From assembly GCA_003249015.1 (NCBI GenBank), contig QBLS01000012.1, positions 60,913 through 124,912 of the forward strand: a stretch of DNA of 64,000 nucleotides. Direction: 5' to 3'. This DNA comes from Pseudanabaena sp. GTDB taxonomy: Bacteria > Cyanobacteriota > Cyanobacteriia > Pseudanabaenales > Pseudanabaenaceae. The notes below the pieces were generated by a model that was given only the letters and a program-made list of their open reading frames with translations, was not told where the DNA came from and ran no database searches. Positions within the stretch are counted from its first letter, which is position 1. Each line of letters begins with the position of its first letter. A program made the translations under genes and the position numbers. This document shows, piece after piece, positions 24,206-32,525 of this stretch.

Positions 24206-26986
24206 ATGAGTCCAGCAGGAGCTAATCCATGGGATCGCCAATTTGTTAACCTTGGGCGAATCATGCAGTTCTTGCGTGATGAAGATAGTATCGATAATTT
24301 ATTGACCGCCACTCTCGACTATCTGAGAGACAATTTTGACTACAAGTTAATCTGGATAGCCCTCTACGACTCAGAAAATCATCGGCTTACAGGTAAAGGC
24401 GGCACAACTCCTGCTGGAGAAATTAAATTTCTAAAAGAACGTTTTGCTCTTAATGCGGGAGATCTCCTCGATCAAGTCATTTTGCAGCGCAAACCAGTAC
24501 CGATCGCAGATTTACGTCAAGAAAAGCGCAGTGGGGAATGGCAAAAGGTAGCTCAAAAATTTGATATTCAGGGCACTTTACTTTGGCCAATTTATCACCG
24601 CGATCGCAGCTTTGGACTAGTCTTGCTTGGCTCAACGATCTGGAATGTCACCCCGCGCAACGAAGATCGGGCTAGGCTGTCAGTAGTTTTGGGCGCACTG
24701 GGAGCCACCCTCAGCCGACTCGATGCGGAGTGGCATTATCAAAACTCCAAGCGCCCCGATGAACCCCTATTGCAAATCCTTACCAAAATTCGCAATATTC
24801 CCACCTTAAATGAACGGCTTGAAGAGATCGTTCAAGAAACCCATAGCTTTGTGATGCCCGACCATACCAATATTTACTGGTTTGAGCGATCGCATCAATA
24901 CTTTTGGCGAAGACTTGCTAATCGACAAGCAGGGCCAAAAGGCAAACAAGTAGTTGATAACACCGCAGGCATAACCGTACAAAACGCCCCTACTCTTTAC
25001 CAAGCCCTATCCAAAGATCAGCTAGTAGTAGTTGTAGACTCAAAATCTATGACCAAGGGTGAAGTCAGCAACCGCATCATGGAGCAGTTTGGTGCAGTCT
25101 CGATCATTATTGCTCCCATATTTTTCCAATCAGAATTATTGGGCTTTTTGTCAGTAGAAGGTGACGAACCAAGACTTTGGACAGACGATGAACGCAACTT
25201 TATCCGTGGCGCGGCTCAACTAGCAGCACTTACAGCTCCATTAGAAGAAATGGAAGCAACCCTAGAACGGATCGCCTCCGATCAAATTCTGACCGCTGGA
25301 ATTGCACGGGCTATTTACTCTGATAACGACTGGCTAAATGCCCTTGAAAAAGCTGCCGAGCAATTATGTCAGAGACTTGGGCTAGAGAGATTTTGGGTGG
25401 CTTCCTATGATCAAGAAAACGATATATTTCGCGTAGACTACCAATATCATCCCAAAAATCGCCGACCAATCCCCAATGCATTAGCAGGGTTTGCCCCTGT
25501 AGATATGCAGATGATGGAACAATCCAGCGAAGCGGCTACGGTGGAAAATCTTGACAGTGATTTTAAGTTTTTGTCATGGCGAAACTCCCTAATTGATCTT
25601 GATGTCCGCTCAATGATCATTAGTAGTACCTCGACAGGCAAAACCCTAGAGGGAATATTGGCAGTTGCCCACGAAGCTCCACGCACATGGGCTCGTCCAG
25701 AGCGTGAAATGGTGCAAGCAGTTGCTCAACAGGTAGGACTGATCGTTCACCAAAATGAATTGCAACGTATCTCCGATGAACGTCAAAAATCTCATCAATC
25801 AGTTCAGTTTGGATTAGTTGCCCTCCAGCAAGCAAATACCCTAGACAAACTGCACCATACGGCGACTCAGCTTATGGCGCAGGTTACTCAGTCCCCTCTA
25901 GCTGTTTTAGTTATGTGGTTGCCTGGTCGCCAAGGTGGTCAGATTGCCTCAGTATTTTCTAGCCTAGAGGAATACAAGATCACCTTGAATGACACTCTAA
26001 TTGCGCTCGAAGAAGACCAATTAGTACAGTGGACTATTCAAAGTGAAGGAATTTTACCTTTAAGTGTCCATGATTTACCAGAGTCTACCAAGGCTTGGCT
26101 TAATGCCCCTGCCCTAGGTCATATGCTGGTCACGGCACTCAGGACATTGCCTGATCATCAGCCAACAGGGTTAATTTTAGTTGCCGATCGCGTAGGAAGA
26201 CGGTGGGTAGATCGCCAACTTCAAGCCTTTAATATGCTTGCCAATCAGTTAGCTTGGTCACGCCGCCATCTGCTCCTAGTTGATCACCTCAAGCATAATC
26301 GCCAAGAACTAGAAAGGCTAAATTGGTACAAGCATCGTCGCTTAGAAGATATTTATCGCACGGTCAGCAGTGGCGTACAACGGTTGCTAGATGCTGATGC
26401 CCGCGCCAATGGCAACGGCGGAGTCAATAACGTGACCCTGCAAGCTTCTTTGAAACAACTGCAAGGCTCATTGTCCCCACTACCGCAAATTATTCGGAAA
26501 GAGCAATGGCGGTTGCGTCCCAACTACGAAACCGCTCCCCTCGCAGGTATGCTAAAACGCGCCCTCGAAAGAGTTGACTCTCTTGTCAAACAGCGCCAAC
26601 TCTGGTCACAAGTTCACAATCAAGCCAATGTAGTTATTGGTGGTGATGTCGCCAAAATGGAAATGGTTTTGAATGAGTTACTTTTGTTTGCCTGTGGACG
26701 CTCAGAGGTTGGCGGAAGAATTGATGTCTGGTGTCGCCAGATCGATGAAAAATTACTAGAGTTGTCAATCACTGACTACGGTGTAGTTGATGCTGCCCTA
26801 CTCCAAGAGCTACATCAAGGCAGGGTAGTTGATCCGCTAGCTCCTTCTGTACTCGATCAGCCTCCAGGGTTACACCTTGCAATTTGTCAAACCCTGATGC
26901 AAGAGGCAGGCGGCGAGTTAGCTCTCTATCAATTAGAAGATAATCGCATTCTGAGTCGTTTGATATTGCCTCTGTCTAGTTCCTAA
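24206..26986 (+). CDS. Multi-GAF histidine-kinase-like sensor
   Basis: 926 residues, cytoplasmic (no membrane segment). Three GAF-type units are visible: about 10-165 (ending LVLLGSTIW), 195-345 (FFQSELLGFLSVEGDEPRLW) and 355-510 (TGKTLEGILAVAHEAP). A fourth degenerate unit spans about 530-690. A helical stretch around 695-790 holds WYKHRRLEDIYR, the only H-box-like site. The last 110 residues are HATPase_c-like: N-box MVLNELLLFAC, DYGVVD, and PPGLHLAICQTLMQEAGGEL for the G2 region. Conventional DxGxG and GxGL glycines are reduced, so kinase activity is uncertain. No Cys for bilin attachment was identified. No response regulator adjoins it. Ends before a hairpin terminator. Confidence 0.75.
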   Translation: MSPAGANPWDRQFVNLGRIMQFLRDEDSIDNLLTATLDYLRDNFDYKLIWIALYDSENHRLTGKGGTTPAGEIKFLKERFALNAGDLLDQVILQRKPVPIADLRQEKRSGEWQKVAQKFDIQGTLLWPIYHRDRSFGLVLLGSTIWNVTPRNEDRARLSVVLGALGATLSRLDAEWHYQNSKRPDEPLLQILTKIRNIPTLNERLEEIVQETHSFVMPDHTNIYWFERSHQYFWRRLANRQAGPKGKQVVDNTAGITVQNAPTLYQALSKDQLVVVVDSKSMTKGEVSNRIMEQFGAVSIIIAPIFFQSELLGFLSVEGDEPRLWTDDERNFIRGAAQLAALTAPLEEMEATLERIASDQILTAGIARAIYSDNDWLNALEKAAEQLCQRLGLERFWVASYDQENDIFRVDYQYHPKNRRPIPNALAGFAPVDMQMMEQSSEAATVENLDSDFKFLSWRNSLIDLDVRSMIISSTSTGKTLEGILAVAHEAPRTWARPEREMVQAVAQQVGLIVHQNELQRISDERQKSHQSVQFGLVALQQANTLDKLHHTATQLMAQVTQSPLAVLVMWLPGRQGGQIASVFSSLEEYKITLNDTLIALEEDQLVQWTIQSEGILPLSVHDLPESTKAWLNAPALGHMLVTALRTLPDHQPTGLILVADRVGRRWVDRQLQAFNMLANQLAWSRRHLLLVDHLKHNRQELERLNWYKHRRLEDIYRTVSSGVQRLLDADARANGNGGVNNVTLQASLKQLQGSLSPLPQIIRKEQWRLRPNYETAPLAGMLKRALERVDSLVKQRQLWSQVHNQANVVIGGDVAKMEMVLNELLLFACGRSEVGGRIDVWCRQIDEKLLELSITDYGVVDAALLQELHQGRVVDPLAPSVLDQPPGLHLAICQTLMQEAGGELALYQLEDNRILSRLILPLSSS

Positions 26987-26987
26987 T

Positions 26988-27063
26988 TAAAAAAGAGAAA
27001 TGGCGATGCAAAGCATTGCCATTTCTCTTTTTATGAAGAGTGGCAGCGCTTTGCGCTACCACT
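26988..27063 (+). terminator. Tandem hairpins after the GAF sensor gene
   Basis: 26988-27033: about 21-bp arms around AAA, one wobble and one extra base, inner word AGAAATGGCGATGC, ending in a T-run. 27035-27063: shorter AGTGGCAGCGC/GCGCTACCACT hairpin. The first starts 2 bp after the stop codon. Confidence 0.7.
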
Positions 27064-27134
27064 AATTAACAATTGAAAACTAAATCCAGTATGGATTTCA
27101 AAATAAAGAAATGGCTACACCATTTCTTTATTTT
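27064..27134 (-). repeat. Element A, copy 4 (inverted orientation)
   Basis: Hairpin 1 at 27100-27134 (15-bp perfect arms AAAATAAAGAAATGG, loop CTACA). Reading leftward, the spacer continues as CATACTGGATTTAGTTTTCA and AATTGTTAAT, matching the spacer and the left arm of hairpin 2 in copies 1 and 2. Lies just after the stop of the leftward GGCT-like gene. Confidence 0.7.
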
Positions 27135-27142
27135 GTTACTAC

Positions 27143-27550
27143 TTATGATTTAGCTAGAGCTATGCCTTTATAAGCAGCCCATCCGCCAAGATCAGAAATA
27201 TCATCCCATTTGAATTTCTCAATCAATTCTTGTGGATACAGAAAAGCTGTTAGGACTTCTCCATCTTCTAAGTAAACATCTGCGGGATACATATTAGGTG
27301 GCTCATTGCTTGCAAGATAGTCAAACTCCGCATCTTGCATTTCATAAACTTCTCCAGGGATAGAAATACCCCCCTCTGGGACTTCGTAAATTGCAGGATG
27401 CCAACCGTTACCTGCTGAATGTAGTCGATAGCGCGATTGAGTCGATGCAGTACGGATGAACTTAGCACCCTGTAAATTGCCATGATCGGGCTGTCCACGT
27501 AATGCCGACCCACAAATGAATACTCTTCTTGTACCGTTTGATGCTGCCAT
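27143..27550 (-). CDS. Gamma-glutamylcyclotransferase / AIG2-like family protein
   Basis: 135 residues from the ATG giving MAASNGTRRVFICGSALRGQ; thirteen further in-frame upstream codons have no family likeness. VFICGSALRGQPDHGNL near the N-terminus is the glycine-rich loop of the GGCT-like/AIG2 fold, and IPGEVYEM...EFDYLASNEP fits the region with the conserved acidic residue. The closest pattern is the allophanate-hydrolase C-terminal/GGCT-like subgroup. The substrate is unknown; activity as a true cyclotransferase is unproven. Confidence 0.72.
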   Translation of the reverse strand: MAASNGTRRVFICGSALRGQPDHGNLQGAKFIRTASTQSRYRLHSAGNGWHPAIYEVPEGGISIPGEVYEMQDAEFDYLASNEPPNMYPADVYLEDGEVLTAFLYPQELIEKFKWDDISDLGGWAAYKGIALAKS

Positions 27551-27669
27551 AGATGTGCTGAGAATGAAAGTAAACCCTAGTATTTGCAATCAACAAAGCT
27601 AAATTTTAGCTGTGCCATATTTTAGTTTATTGTATACAGTATGCGAATTCAAAGCTTCACACAAATTAA

Positions 27670-27770
27670 TATATAGCTGTAGTCATTCTTGTTAGGACAT
27701 AAACCACAGAAGATGAGCAGTGGAGCGAAGCGCTGCCACTCGCTTCTTAGGTTTTGACTTTGTTCTAATA
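27670..27770. repeat. Element B copy upstream of the hydroxyisourate hydrolase gene
   Basis: Flank ATATAGCTGTAGTCA (27670-27684), TTAGGACATAAACC, then an imperfect palindrome centred on GGAGC-GAA-GCGCTGCC, returning with CTTCTTAGGTTTTG and TTCTAATACA. Shares both flank and AGGACAT/TAATACA words with the copy at 22053-22155. Confidence 0.65.
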
Positions 27771-27834
27771 CAGGGGTAATAAACCTAACAAACACTAAAA
27801 ACTCAAAAAATTATTTCAATAAACCTATTGCATT

Positions 27835-28197
27835 ATGTCTGGAAAACTTTCAACCCATGTTCTTGATACAGTTCACGGCTGTCCTGCTAGAAATATGCAG
27901 ATCGAGTTATGGGCGATCGCTGAATCTAATCAACAGAGAACCCTACTGAAAACTCTGAGGACAAATAAAGACGGCAGAACTGACCAGCCACTCCTAGTCG
28001 GTGCTGAGATGCAAACAGGAATATATGAGATTTGTTTTTATGTTGAAGATTACTTTGCCAGTTGCGGCGCAGCTTTACCTCAACCTAATTTCTTAAATAT
28101 AGTTCCCGTAAGATTTGGTATTGCTGATCCTAGCGGTAGTTACCATGTACCTCTGCTAGTGTCCCTCTGGGCTTACAGCACCTATCGAGGCAGCTAG
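27835..28197 (+). CDS. 5-hydroxyisourate hydrolase (transthyretin-like)
   Basis: 120 residues. Signature ends are present: N-terminal [15 protein letters not shown] and C-terminal YSTYRGS, with the central [11 protein letters not shown]. Catalytic His in LSTHVLD, Arg in RTDQ and the terminal YRGS are those of HIU hydrolase, which opens the ring of 5-hydroxyisourate in urate breakdown. No urate oxidase or OHCU decarboxylase lies nearby, so its pathway context here is unclear. It ends immediately before a half-palindrome shared with 11734. Confidence 0.92.
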   Translation: MSGKLSTHVLDTVHGCPARNMQIELWAIAESNQQRTLLKTLRTNKDGRTDQPLLVGAEMQTGIYEICFYVEDYFASCGAALPQPNFLNIVPVRFGIADPSGSYHVPLLVSLWAYSTYRGS

Positions 28198-28236
28198 CCC
28201 GCCTTCGGCGGGGAAACAAACCCGTGCTTCATTAGA
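28198..28236. repeat. Half copy of the 11707-11757 palindrome
   Basis: CCCGCC-TTC-GGCGGG centre followed by GGAAACAAACCCGTGCTTCA and TTAGAC. The same right half occurs at 11734-11764, where a fully complementary left half also exists; here the left half is missing. Confidence 0.7.
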
Positions 28237-28422
28237 CACCCAATCATGTCTAGGGCTGTGGACAGTGAGCAATCTTTGTAGTCTGTAATACAGAAAGCAA
28301 TATAACCTCTAACGTTTAATCAAAATTGATTGAATACTGTATACAAAAGCTGAATTGGTGTAATTCAGTTTTTGTAATTAATTTTAGATTTGTCGTTGCT
28401 CAAGTAATTGGGTTGAGGAGTT

Positions 28423-30315
28423 ATGTTAAAGGCTTACATTGGTTCGCTCTCGTCTCTTGCTGTATTTATTGCTCTCAGCACTATCTACACTGCACCATTA
28501 AAAGCTGCGCCCCAAGGTGTTAGTGATTCGTCCAAAGATAATGCATTAAGTTTAGGTTCAAATAATTTAGAGTCCGCATCTAGTGGAGTTTCAGTTTCTT
28601 CAGATCAGCAGATTAGTTCAGTTAGTGATCTAATTAATAAACAAGAATCTACCACAACCCTTTACCAGAAACAATCTACCGACTCAGTTGTTAAAAGTTT
28701 AGAAGCTGATGCCCTGATTGAAAATCTGGACATCTCCTCAGTCACTTCGGTTTCTCAGCTCTCAGATGTCAGACCCACCGATTGGGCTTTTACGGCTTTG
28801 CAGTCCTTAGTTGAGCGTTATGGATGTATCGCTGGATATCCAGACAGTACGTTTCGTGGTGGACAAGCGCTATCTAGATACGAGTTCTCTGCTGGTTTGA
28901 ATGCTTGTCTAGATAAAATCAATGAAATTATTTCCGCAGGACTAGCCGATAAAGTCTCTCAAGAAGATCTTGCTACTCTCCAAAAGCTGCAAGAAGAGTT
29001 TGCGGCAGAACTAACGACTCTACGTGGACGCGTTGATGCCCTTGACAAGAAAGTTGCAACTCTAGAGGCTCAGCAGTTTTCTCCTACCACCAAGCTCAGT
29101 GGTCTAGCCTTCTTTAACATTACTGGTGCAACCGCAGGTGGTAACGTCACTGCTGAGAGATTAAATCCTGGGAACAATGTTGCGAATCCAAATAGAAATA
29201 GAGTTACGACAAATAAACCAAATTTAACTTTCGGCTATTATCTATTCCTAAACCTGACGACAACATTTACTGGGAAAGATGCGTTGGTAACTCAACTCGT
29301 TACCGGTAATGGCAGCTCTCCCGCCAACAATTTCGTCTCGGCTGGCTTTTTTAACTCTTGGGGAACTCCATTTCTTGATCAAACTGGCGTTCCTGCTGGA
29401 GGAGCAAACGTTTTTAATATTCGTGAATTGTTCTATAGTTTCCCAGCCGCTAGCAATGTCAATGTGGCAATCGGTCCTCGCTTGAATTTTTACCGCTACT
29501 TTGATGGCAACCGCTTCACCAGTTTCTTGACTGGCGCAACCAGTTTCAACTCGAACGGAAGCACATTGTCCAACTCCGTTGATCGTGGTTCGGGCGCTGT
29601 AGTTACTTGGACAATGAGTCCTCAGTTTAGACTAACTGCTGCTTATCTTGGTGAAAACACTGAATTTCTTAGCGGTGGTAACTTTAATACCTCTAGCAAC
29701 CCTAATGAGGGATTGTTTGGTGGCACTAATACACTGAGCGCGGAATTGGTCTACTCTCCTAGCCGAGATGCTAATATTCGTTTTCTTTACACACGCTCAA
29801 ATATCAGAACCAACCCTGCTGGGTTCATCGGCGGAGCAACGGCGGAGCCTCTTCCCTACGGTGTTGCTGATGATGGCTTTGGTGGACGAATTGATAATGC
29901 AACTGCTGACACAGTTGTCTTGAACTTTGACTGGTTGATTTCTAAAGGTTTTGGTATCTTCGGTCGCTACTCTTACGGCAGCACACAAATCAAGCCTCTT
30001 AACACTGCAATTCCAGGTGGTAGTGTCAATGTAAATGCTTTCCAATTCGGACTGGCTTTTCCTGACCTATTCAAAGAAAGTGCTTTGGCAGTTCTATCTT
30101 TTGTTGTTCCATACAGCTTCAGTAGTGGACGTAACTTCCTCGGCTCTGGTGGTGGTGATGGCGCTACTCAGTATGACTTGGAGCTTTCTTACTACTATCC
30201 AATCAGTAAAAATATTGCGATTGTTCCTGCGGTCTATGCAATTTTTAACGCTAATAACTTCTCAACTAACCCAACGGTTTTTGTAGGTAACTTGCGTACT
30301 CAATTTAGCTTCTAG
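28423..30315 (+). CDS. SLH-domain outer-membrane porin (OprB family, iron-uptake/carbohydrate porin type)
   Basis: 630 residues. Signal peptide 1-30 (MLKAYIGSL...IYTAPLKAAP), a Ser-rich linker, one SLH domain at about 115-170 (LSDVRPTDWAFTALQSLVER...GYPDSTFRGGQALSRYEFS), a coiled coil at about 180-220 (LQKLQEEFAAELTTLRGRVD) and an OprB-type beta barrel to the end, closing on RTQFSF with the aromatic last residue expected of outer-membrane proteins. In cyanobacteria SLH-OprB porins span the outer membrane and bind the peptidoglycan-linked polysaccharide. Ribosome site GAGG lies 6 nt before the ATG. The substrate cannot be told from sequence. Confidence 0.9.
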   Translation: MLKAYIGSLSSLAVFIALSTIYTAPLKAAPQGVSDSSKDNALSLGSNNLESASSGVSVSSDQQISSVSDLINKQESTTTLYQKQSTDSVVKSLEADALIENLDISSVTSVSQLSDVRPTDWAFTALQSLVERYGCIAGYPDSTFRGGQALSRYEFSAGLNACLDKINEIISAGLADKVSQEDLATLQKLQEEFAAELTTLRGRVDALDKKVATLEAQQFSPTTKLSGLAFFNITGATAGGNVTAERLNPGNNVANPNRNRVTTNKPNLTFGYYLFLNLTTTFTGKDALVTQLVTGNGSSPANNFVSAGFFNSWGTPFLDQTGVPAGGANVFNIRELFYSFPAASNVNVAIGPRLNFYRYFDGNRFTSFLTGATSFNSNGSTLSNSVDRGSGAVVTWTMSPQFRLTAAYLGENTEFLSGGNFNTSSNPNEGLFGGTNTLSAELVYSPSRDANIRFLYTRSNIRTNPAGFIGGATAEPLPYGVADDGFGGRIDNATADTVVLNFDWLISKGFGIFGRYSYGSTQIKPLNTAIPGGSVNVNAFQFGLAFPDLFKESALAVLSFVVPYSFSSGRNFLGSGGGDGATQYDLELSYYYPISKNIAIVPAVYAIFNANNFSTNPTVFVGNLRTQFSF

Positions 30316-30346
30316 TAAAAGCGTATAGCGCTTTGTGAAGCAACTC

Positions 30347-30449
30347 CAACAAAAAAGCAGTGCTAAGCACTGCTTTTTTGTTGACTTCCAGCTACCCAAA
30401 GAATTTTTTGAAAGAAGCGCTCCGCGCTTCTTTCAAAAAATTCTTTGGG
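30347..30449. terminator. Tandem perfect palindromes between porin and mcdB-like genes
   Basis: 30347-30383: 18-bp arms CAACAAAAAAGCAGTGCT around one base, T-run on the right arm, a good terminator for the porin. 30395-30449: perfect 26-bp arms with TCC loop, core GAAAGAAGCGC-TCC-GCGCTTCTTTC, between convergent genes. Confidence 0.75.
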
Positions 30450-30476
30450 GTTTGTGTCAGCGCAAAGCGCTGTAAT

Positions 30477-31115
30477 TTAGTCCATCCAACCGATATTTTT
30501 ATTGTTTATGCGTTGCAGTTGTTCATTGGAGCCTGTTGGGCGAGTATAGGGAGTACGATCGCGTTGCGGATATGGTTGTTCGACAGGCTGCTTACGTGGA
30601 GTGGCTCGATTGTTGTTCGCATTTTGAGTTGCGAGCTGGGAAGACTTAACTGGCTCTGGTACCTGAGCCAAATTTTGAGGAGCTTGAAGATTTTTGATTT
30701 GTTCAGAAAGCTGAATATTTGCCTCTGCTAAGCGTAAATTATCACGTTTAACCTCTACAAGTTGTTGATCTAATTCATTTTTAAGGCTTTCGATCGCACT
30801 TAAAGACTTCTGTAAAAGCTCAACATTGGTATGGCTAAACTGCAATTCTTGTTTAAGGCTCGCGATCGCTTGCAATAGTTCAGATTCACGGGCTTGGGCA
30901 GATTTTAAAGAAGACTCTAGTTCAGAAATTATTTTGTTGTCAGCAAGTGGCACTGGTGATTCGGCAATTGTTTCAGCTACAGCTTCAGCCTTCACTTCAA
31001 TAGTTTGTTCTGTATTTGCATTACTGAACGTCAAATCACTGTTGGACGAATCTGTACCTTTTTGGACTTCATCGCGCAGTAAATCTGAAATTCCAACTTT
31101 CTTTTTAATTGCCAT
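30477..31115 (-). CDS. mcdB: Coiled-coil protein, probable McdB (carboxysome positioning adaptor)
   Basis: 212 residues from the ATG giving MAIKKKVGISDLLRDEV; a further 21 in-frame upstream codons merely translate a palindrome. Order: basic N-terminus (1-20), acidic Ser/Thr/Ala/Glu-rich linker, long central coiled coil (about 75-155, ELESSLKSAQARESELLQAI), then a Gln/Asn/Pro-rich disordered tail ending NIGWMD. An invariant Trp within the last few residues, a central coiled coil and a gene next to a ParA-type ATPase are the described features of McdB, which binds carboxysomes and stimulates McdA. No carboxysome genes are in the window, so the call rests on architecture and pairing. Confidence 0.62.
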   Translation of the reverse strand: MAIKKKVGISDLLRDEVQKGTDSSNSDLTFSNANTEQTIEVKAEAVAETIAESPVPLADNKIISELESSLKSAQARESELLQAIASLKQELQFSHTNVELLQKSLSAIESLKNELDQQLVEVKRDNLRLAEANIQLSEQIKNLQAPQNLAQVPEPVKSSQLATQNANNNRATPRKQPVEQPYPQRDRTPYTRPTGSNEQLQRINNKNIGWMD

Positions 31116-31141
31116 TTTTTTCTCTTGATTTAGTACTAAAT

Positions 31142-31182
31142 AGTAATGTTGTTGGGGCGCGAAGCGCCCCAACAACATTACT
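31142..31182. repeat. Perfect palindrome between mcdA- and mcdB-like genes
   Basis: 19-bp arms with GAA loop, core TTGGGGCGC-GAA-GCGCCCCAA. It includes the stop codon of the mcdA-like gene and lies 27 bp ahead of the mcdB-like start, so it may attenuate the downstream gene or protect the upstream message. Confidence 0.7.
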
Positions 31183-31816
31183 TGATATCTCGCCTTAGCT
31201 CATCGACAACTCGCCGATAATCGGCCTCCGCCTCTCTGGCATTTTTACCTTTCCATTCAGTGACTAACTTTCCTTCTAGAGCCGCTCTTTCATGGGCTTT
31301 ATAAGCTCTCACAAAGGCATGGAATACTGGTACGCCCACTTCGAGCAAAGTATTTTGAGCTTCCAAGGCTTCGTTAAGGCAGCGCGGATCGACGCGAGTA
31401 AGCAAAACTCGATGGGGTACTTTGGCAGGACGAACTGTGTTGTTTACAGTTTCAATTAGAGCCGTCAAGTCCATTGGTGCGGGAGGACTAGGTAAAACTA
31501 AGTAATCAGCGATCGCCACGACTGTGGACAGTGCATGGGAATGTAATGCGGGGGGTGTATCTACCAATACTAGATCGTAACTGTTGAGTTTCGGTAATTT
31601 TTTAAGATGGGTAGGGTCAATTTCCTTAGCAATATCAAAACCCATATTGTTTTCACTGCGCCCGACCCACCATGACAAACTTCCTTGAATATCGGCATCA
31701 ACAACTAATACTTTGATCTCCTGCGCCAAAATTCCTGCTAAAGCGATCGCAGTTGTGGTTTTACCTACGCCCCCTTTTCCATTAGTAACGACCACAATTT
31801 TGGGTGAGTTTGTCAT
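31178..31816 (-). CDS. mcdA: ParA-type ATPase, probable McdA
   Basis: 212 residues. Deviant Walker A with signature lysine NGKGGVGKTTTAIAL at about 12-26, switch I VVDADIQGSLSWW, Walker B LVLVDTPPALHS near 82, and the C-terminal RAYKAHERAALEG pattern of small ParA proteins. Such ATPases bind nucleoid DNA and position cargo. The immediately downstream coiled-coil gene with a C-terminal Trp suggests the type 2 McdAB carboxysome-positioning system rather than plasmid partition; no ParB or parS-like repeats are seen. Alternative: orphan ParA of unknown cargo. Confidence 0.72.
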   Translation of the reverse strand: MTNSPKIVVVTNGKGGVGKTTTAIALAGILAQEIKVLVVDADIQGSLSWWVGRSENNMGFDIAKEIDPTHLKKLPKLNSYDLVLVDTPPALHSHALSTVVAIADYLVLPSPPAPMDLTALIETVNNTVRPAKVPHRVLLTRVDPRCLNEALEAQNTLLEVGVPVFHAFVRAYKAHERAALEGKLVTEWKGKNAREAEADYRRVVDELRRDIK

Positions 31817-31847
31817 AGACTTCAGTGCTGTGCAATTTTTGTATTTA

Positions 31848-31884
31848 GATATTGATGGCGCGGCTCTGCCGCGCCATCAATATC
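31848..31884. repeat. Perfect palindrome between lspA and mcdA-like gene
   Basis: 17-bp arms GATATTGATGGCGCGGC and complement with TCT loop; lies between two leftward genes, after lspA has started upstream, so it would fold in the lspA-mcdA intergenic RNA. Confidence 0.65.
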
Positions 31885-31919
31885 GAGTTTTTTATTTTAT
31901 ATCAGTGTAATTAGAATTA

Positions 31920-32399
31920 CTAATTCTTGGGATTAGGTTGATTAGCAGTAAAAACGGCGATCGCTAGGCAAACTAATCCGATATTGATAAAGATATCGGC
32001 AATATTGAAAATAGCAAATCGGATAATTCTGATATCGATAAAGTCCACCACGTAGCCAGCGACAAATCGATCAATGCCATTTCCTGCGGCTCCTGCCAAT
32101 ATGCAGCCATAGCCGACTTGTTCCCAACGATTTAAGTTTTTGCTAAAAATTCCCACGGCAATCAAAGCAACACTCACGATTAGAGAGACCCACTTCAGCC
32201 AGTCAATTTGACCGCTAAATAGGCTAAATGCGGCTCCCGTATTGGTGGCGTAAGTAAAATGAAAAACCCCTTCTATCAAGGGTAGCGATCGAAAACCCTT
32301 GAGGTAATGTACTGCCAGATACTTAGTGACTTGATCGAGAACTAATCCCAAAATTGCCGCAATCCAGTAGAAAGAGTTTTCGATTTTGCGAGATTTCAT
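31920..32399 (-). CDS. lspA: Lipoprotein signal peptidase LspA
   Basis: 159 residues with four hydrophobic segments. Catalytic aspartates of signal peptidase II are in GAAGNGIDRFVAGYVVDFI and FNIADIFINIG, with the conserved N-terminal DQVTKYLAVHYL. It cleaves prolipoproteins after diacylglyceryl modification at the plasma membrane. Leftward, followed by the mcdA-like gene after about 100 bp and a palindrome. Confidence 0.93.
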   Translation of the reverse strand: MKSRKIENSFYWIAAILGLVLDQVTKYLAVHYLKGFRSLPLIEGVFHFTYATNTGAAFSLFSGQIDWLKWVSLIVSVALIAVGIFSKNLNRWEQVGYGCILAGAAGNGIDRFVAGYVVDFIDIRIIRFAIFNIADIFINIGLVCLAIAVFTANQPNPKN

Positions 32400-32442
32400 T
32401 GTTGCTAAATGCCGTATGAGAGGAATTGCTACTAACTAAAAT

Positions 32443-32495
32443 CTAGAGAAATTTTTGAAAGCGTTGCAGAGCAACGCTTTCAAAAATTTCTCTAG
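32443..32495. repeat. Perfect palindrome between HLIP gene and lspA
   Basis: 25-bp arms with AGA loop; inner word TTTGAAAGCGTTGC identical to that in the palindrome at 12939-12991, outer word CTAGAGAAATT different. It lies about 30 bp beyond the HLIP stop (leftward), so it may terminate that short message. Confidence 0.7.
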
Positions 32496-32525
32496 GTTCA
32501 TTTGCTTGGCAAGTGCCGTAATAAA

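Noticed and set aside
27143..28197. A urate-degradation operon
   Set aside because: Only the hydroxyisourate hydrolase is recognisable; no uricase or OHCU decarboxylase, and the GGCT-like gene is convergent or divergent rather than co-directional.
30360..30731. 123-codon + strand frame over the mcdB-like gene
   Set aside because: Begins inside a terminator palindrome and is antisense to a coherent coiled-coil protein; no family likeness.
31178..31816. Plasmid or chromosome partition ParA
   Set aside because: No ParB gene or parS-like repeats adjoin it; the partner has McdB features instead.
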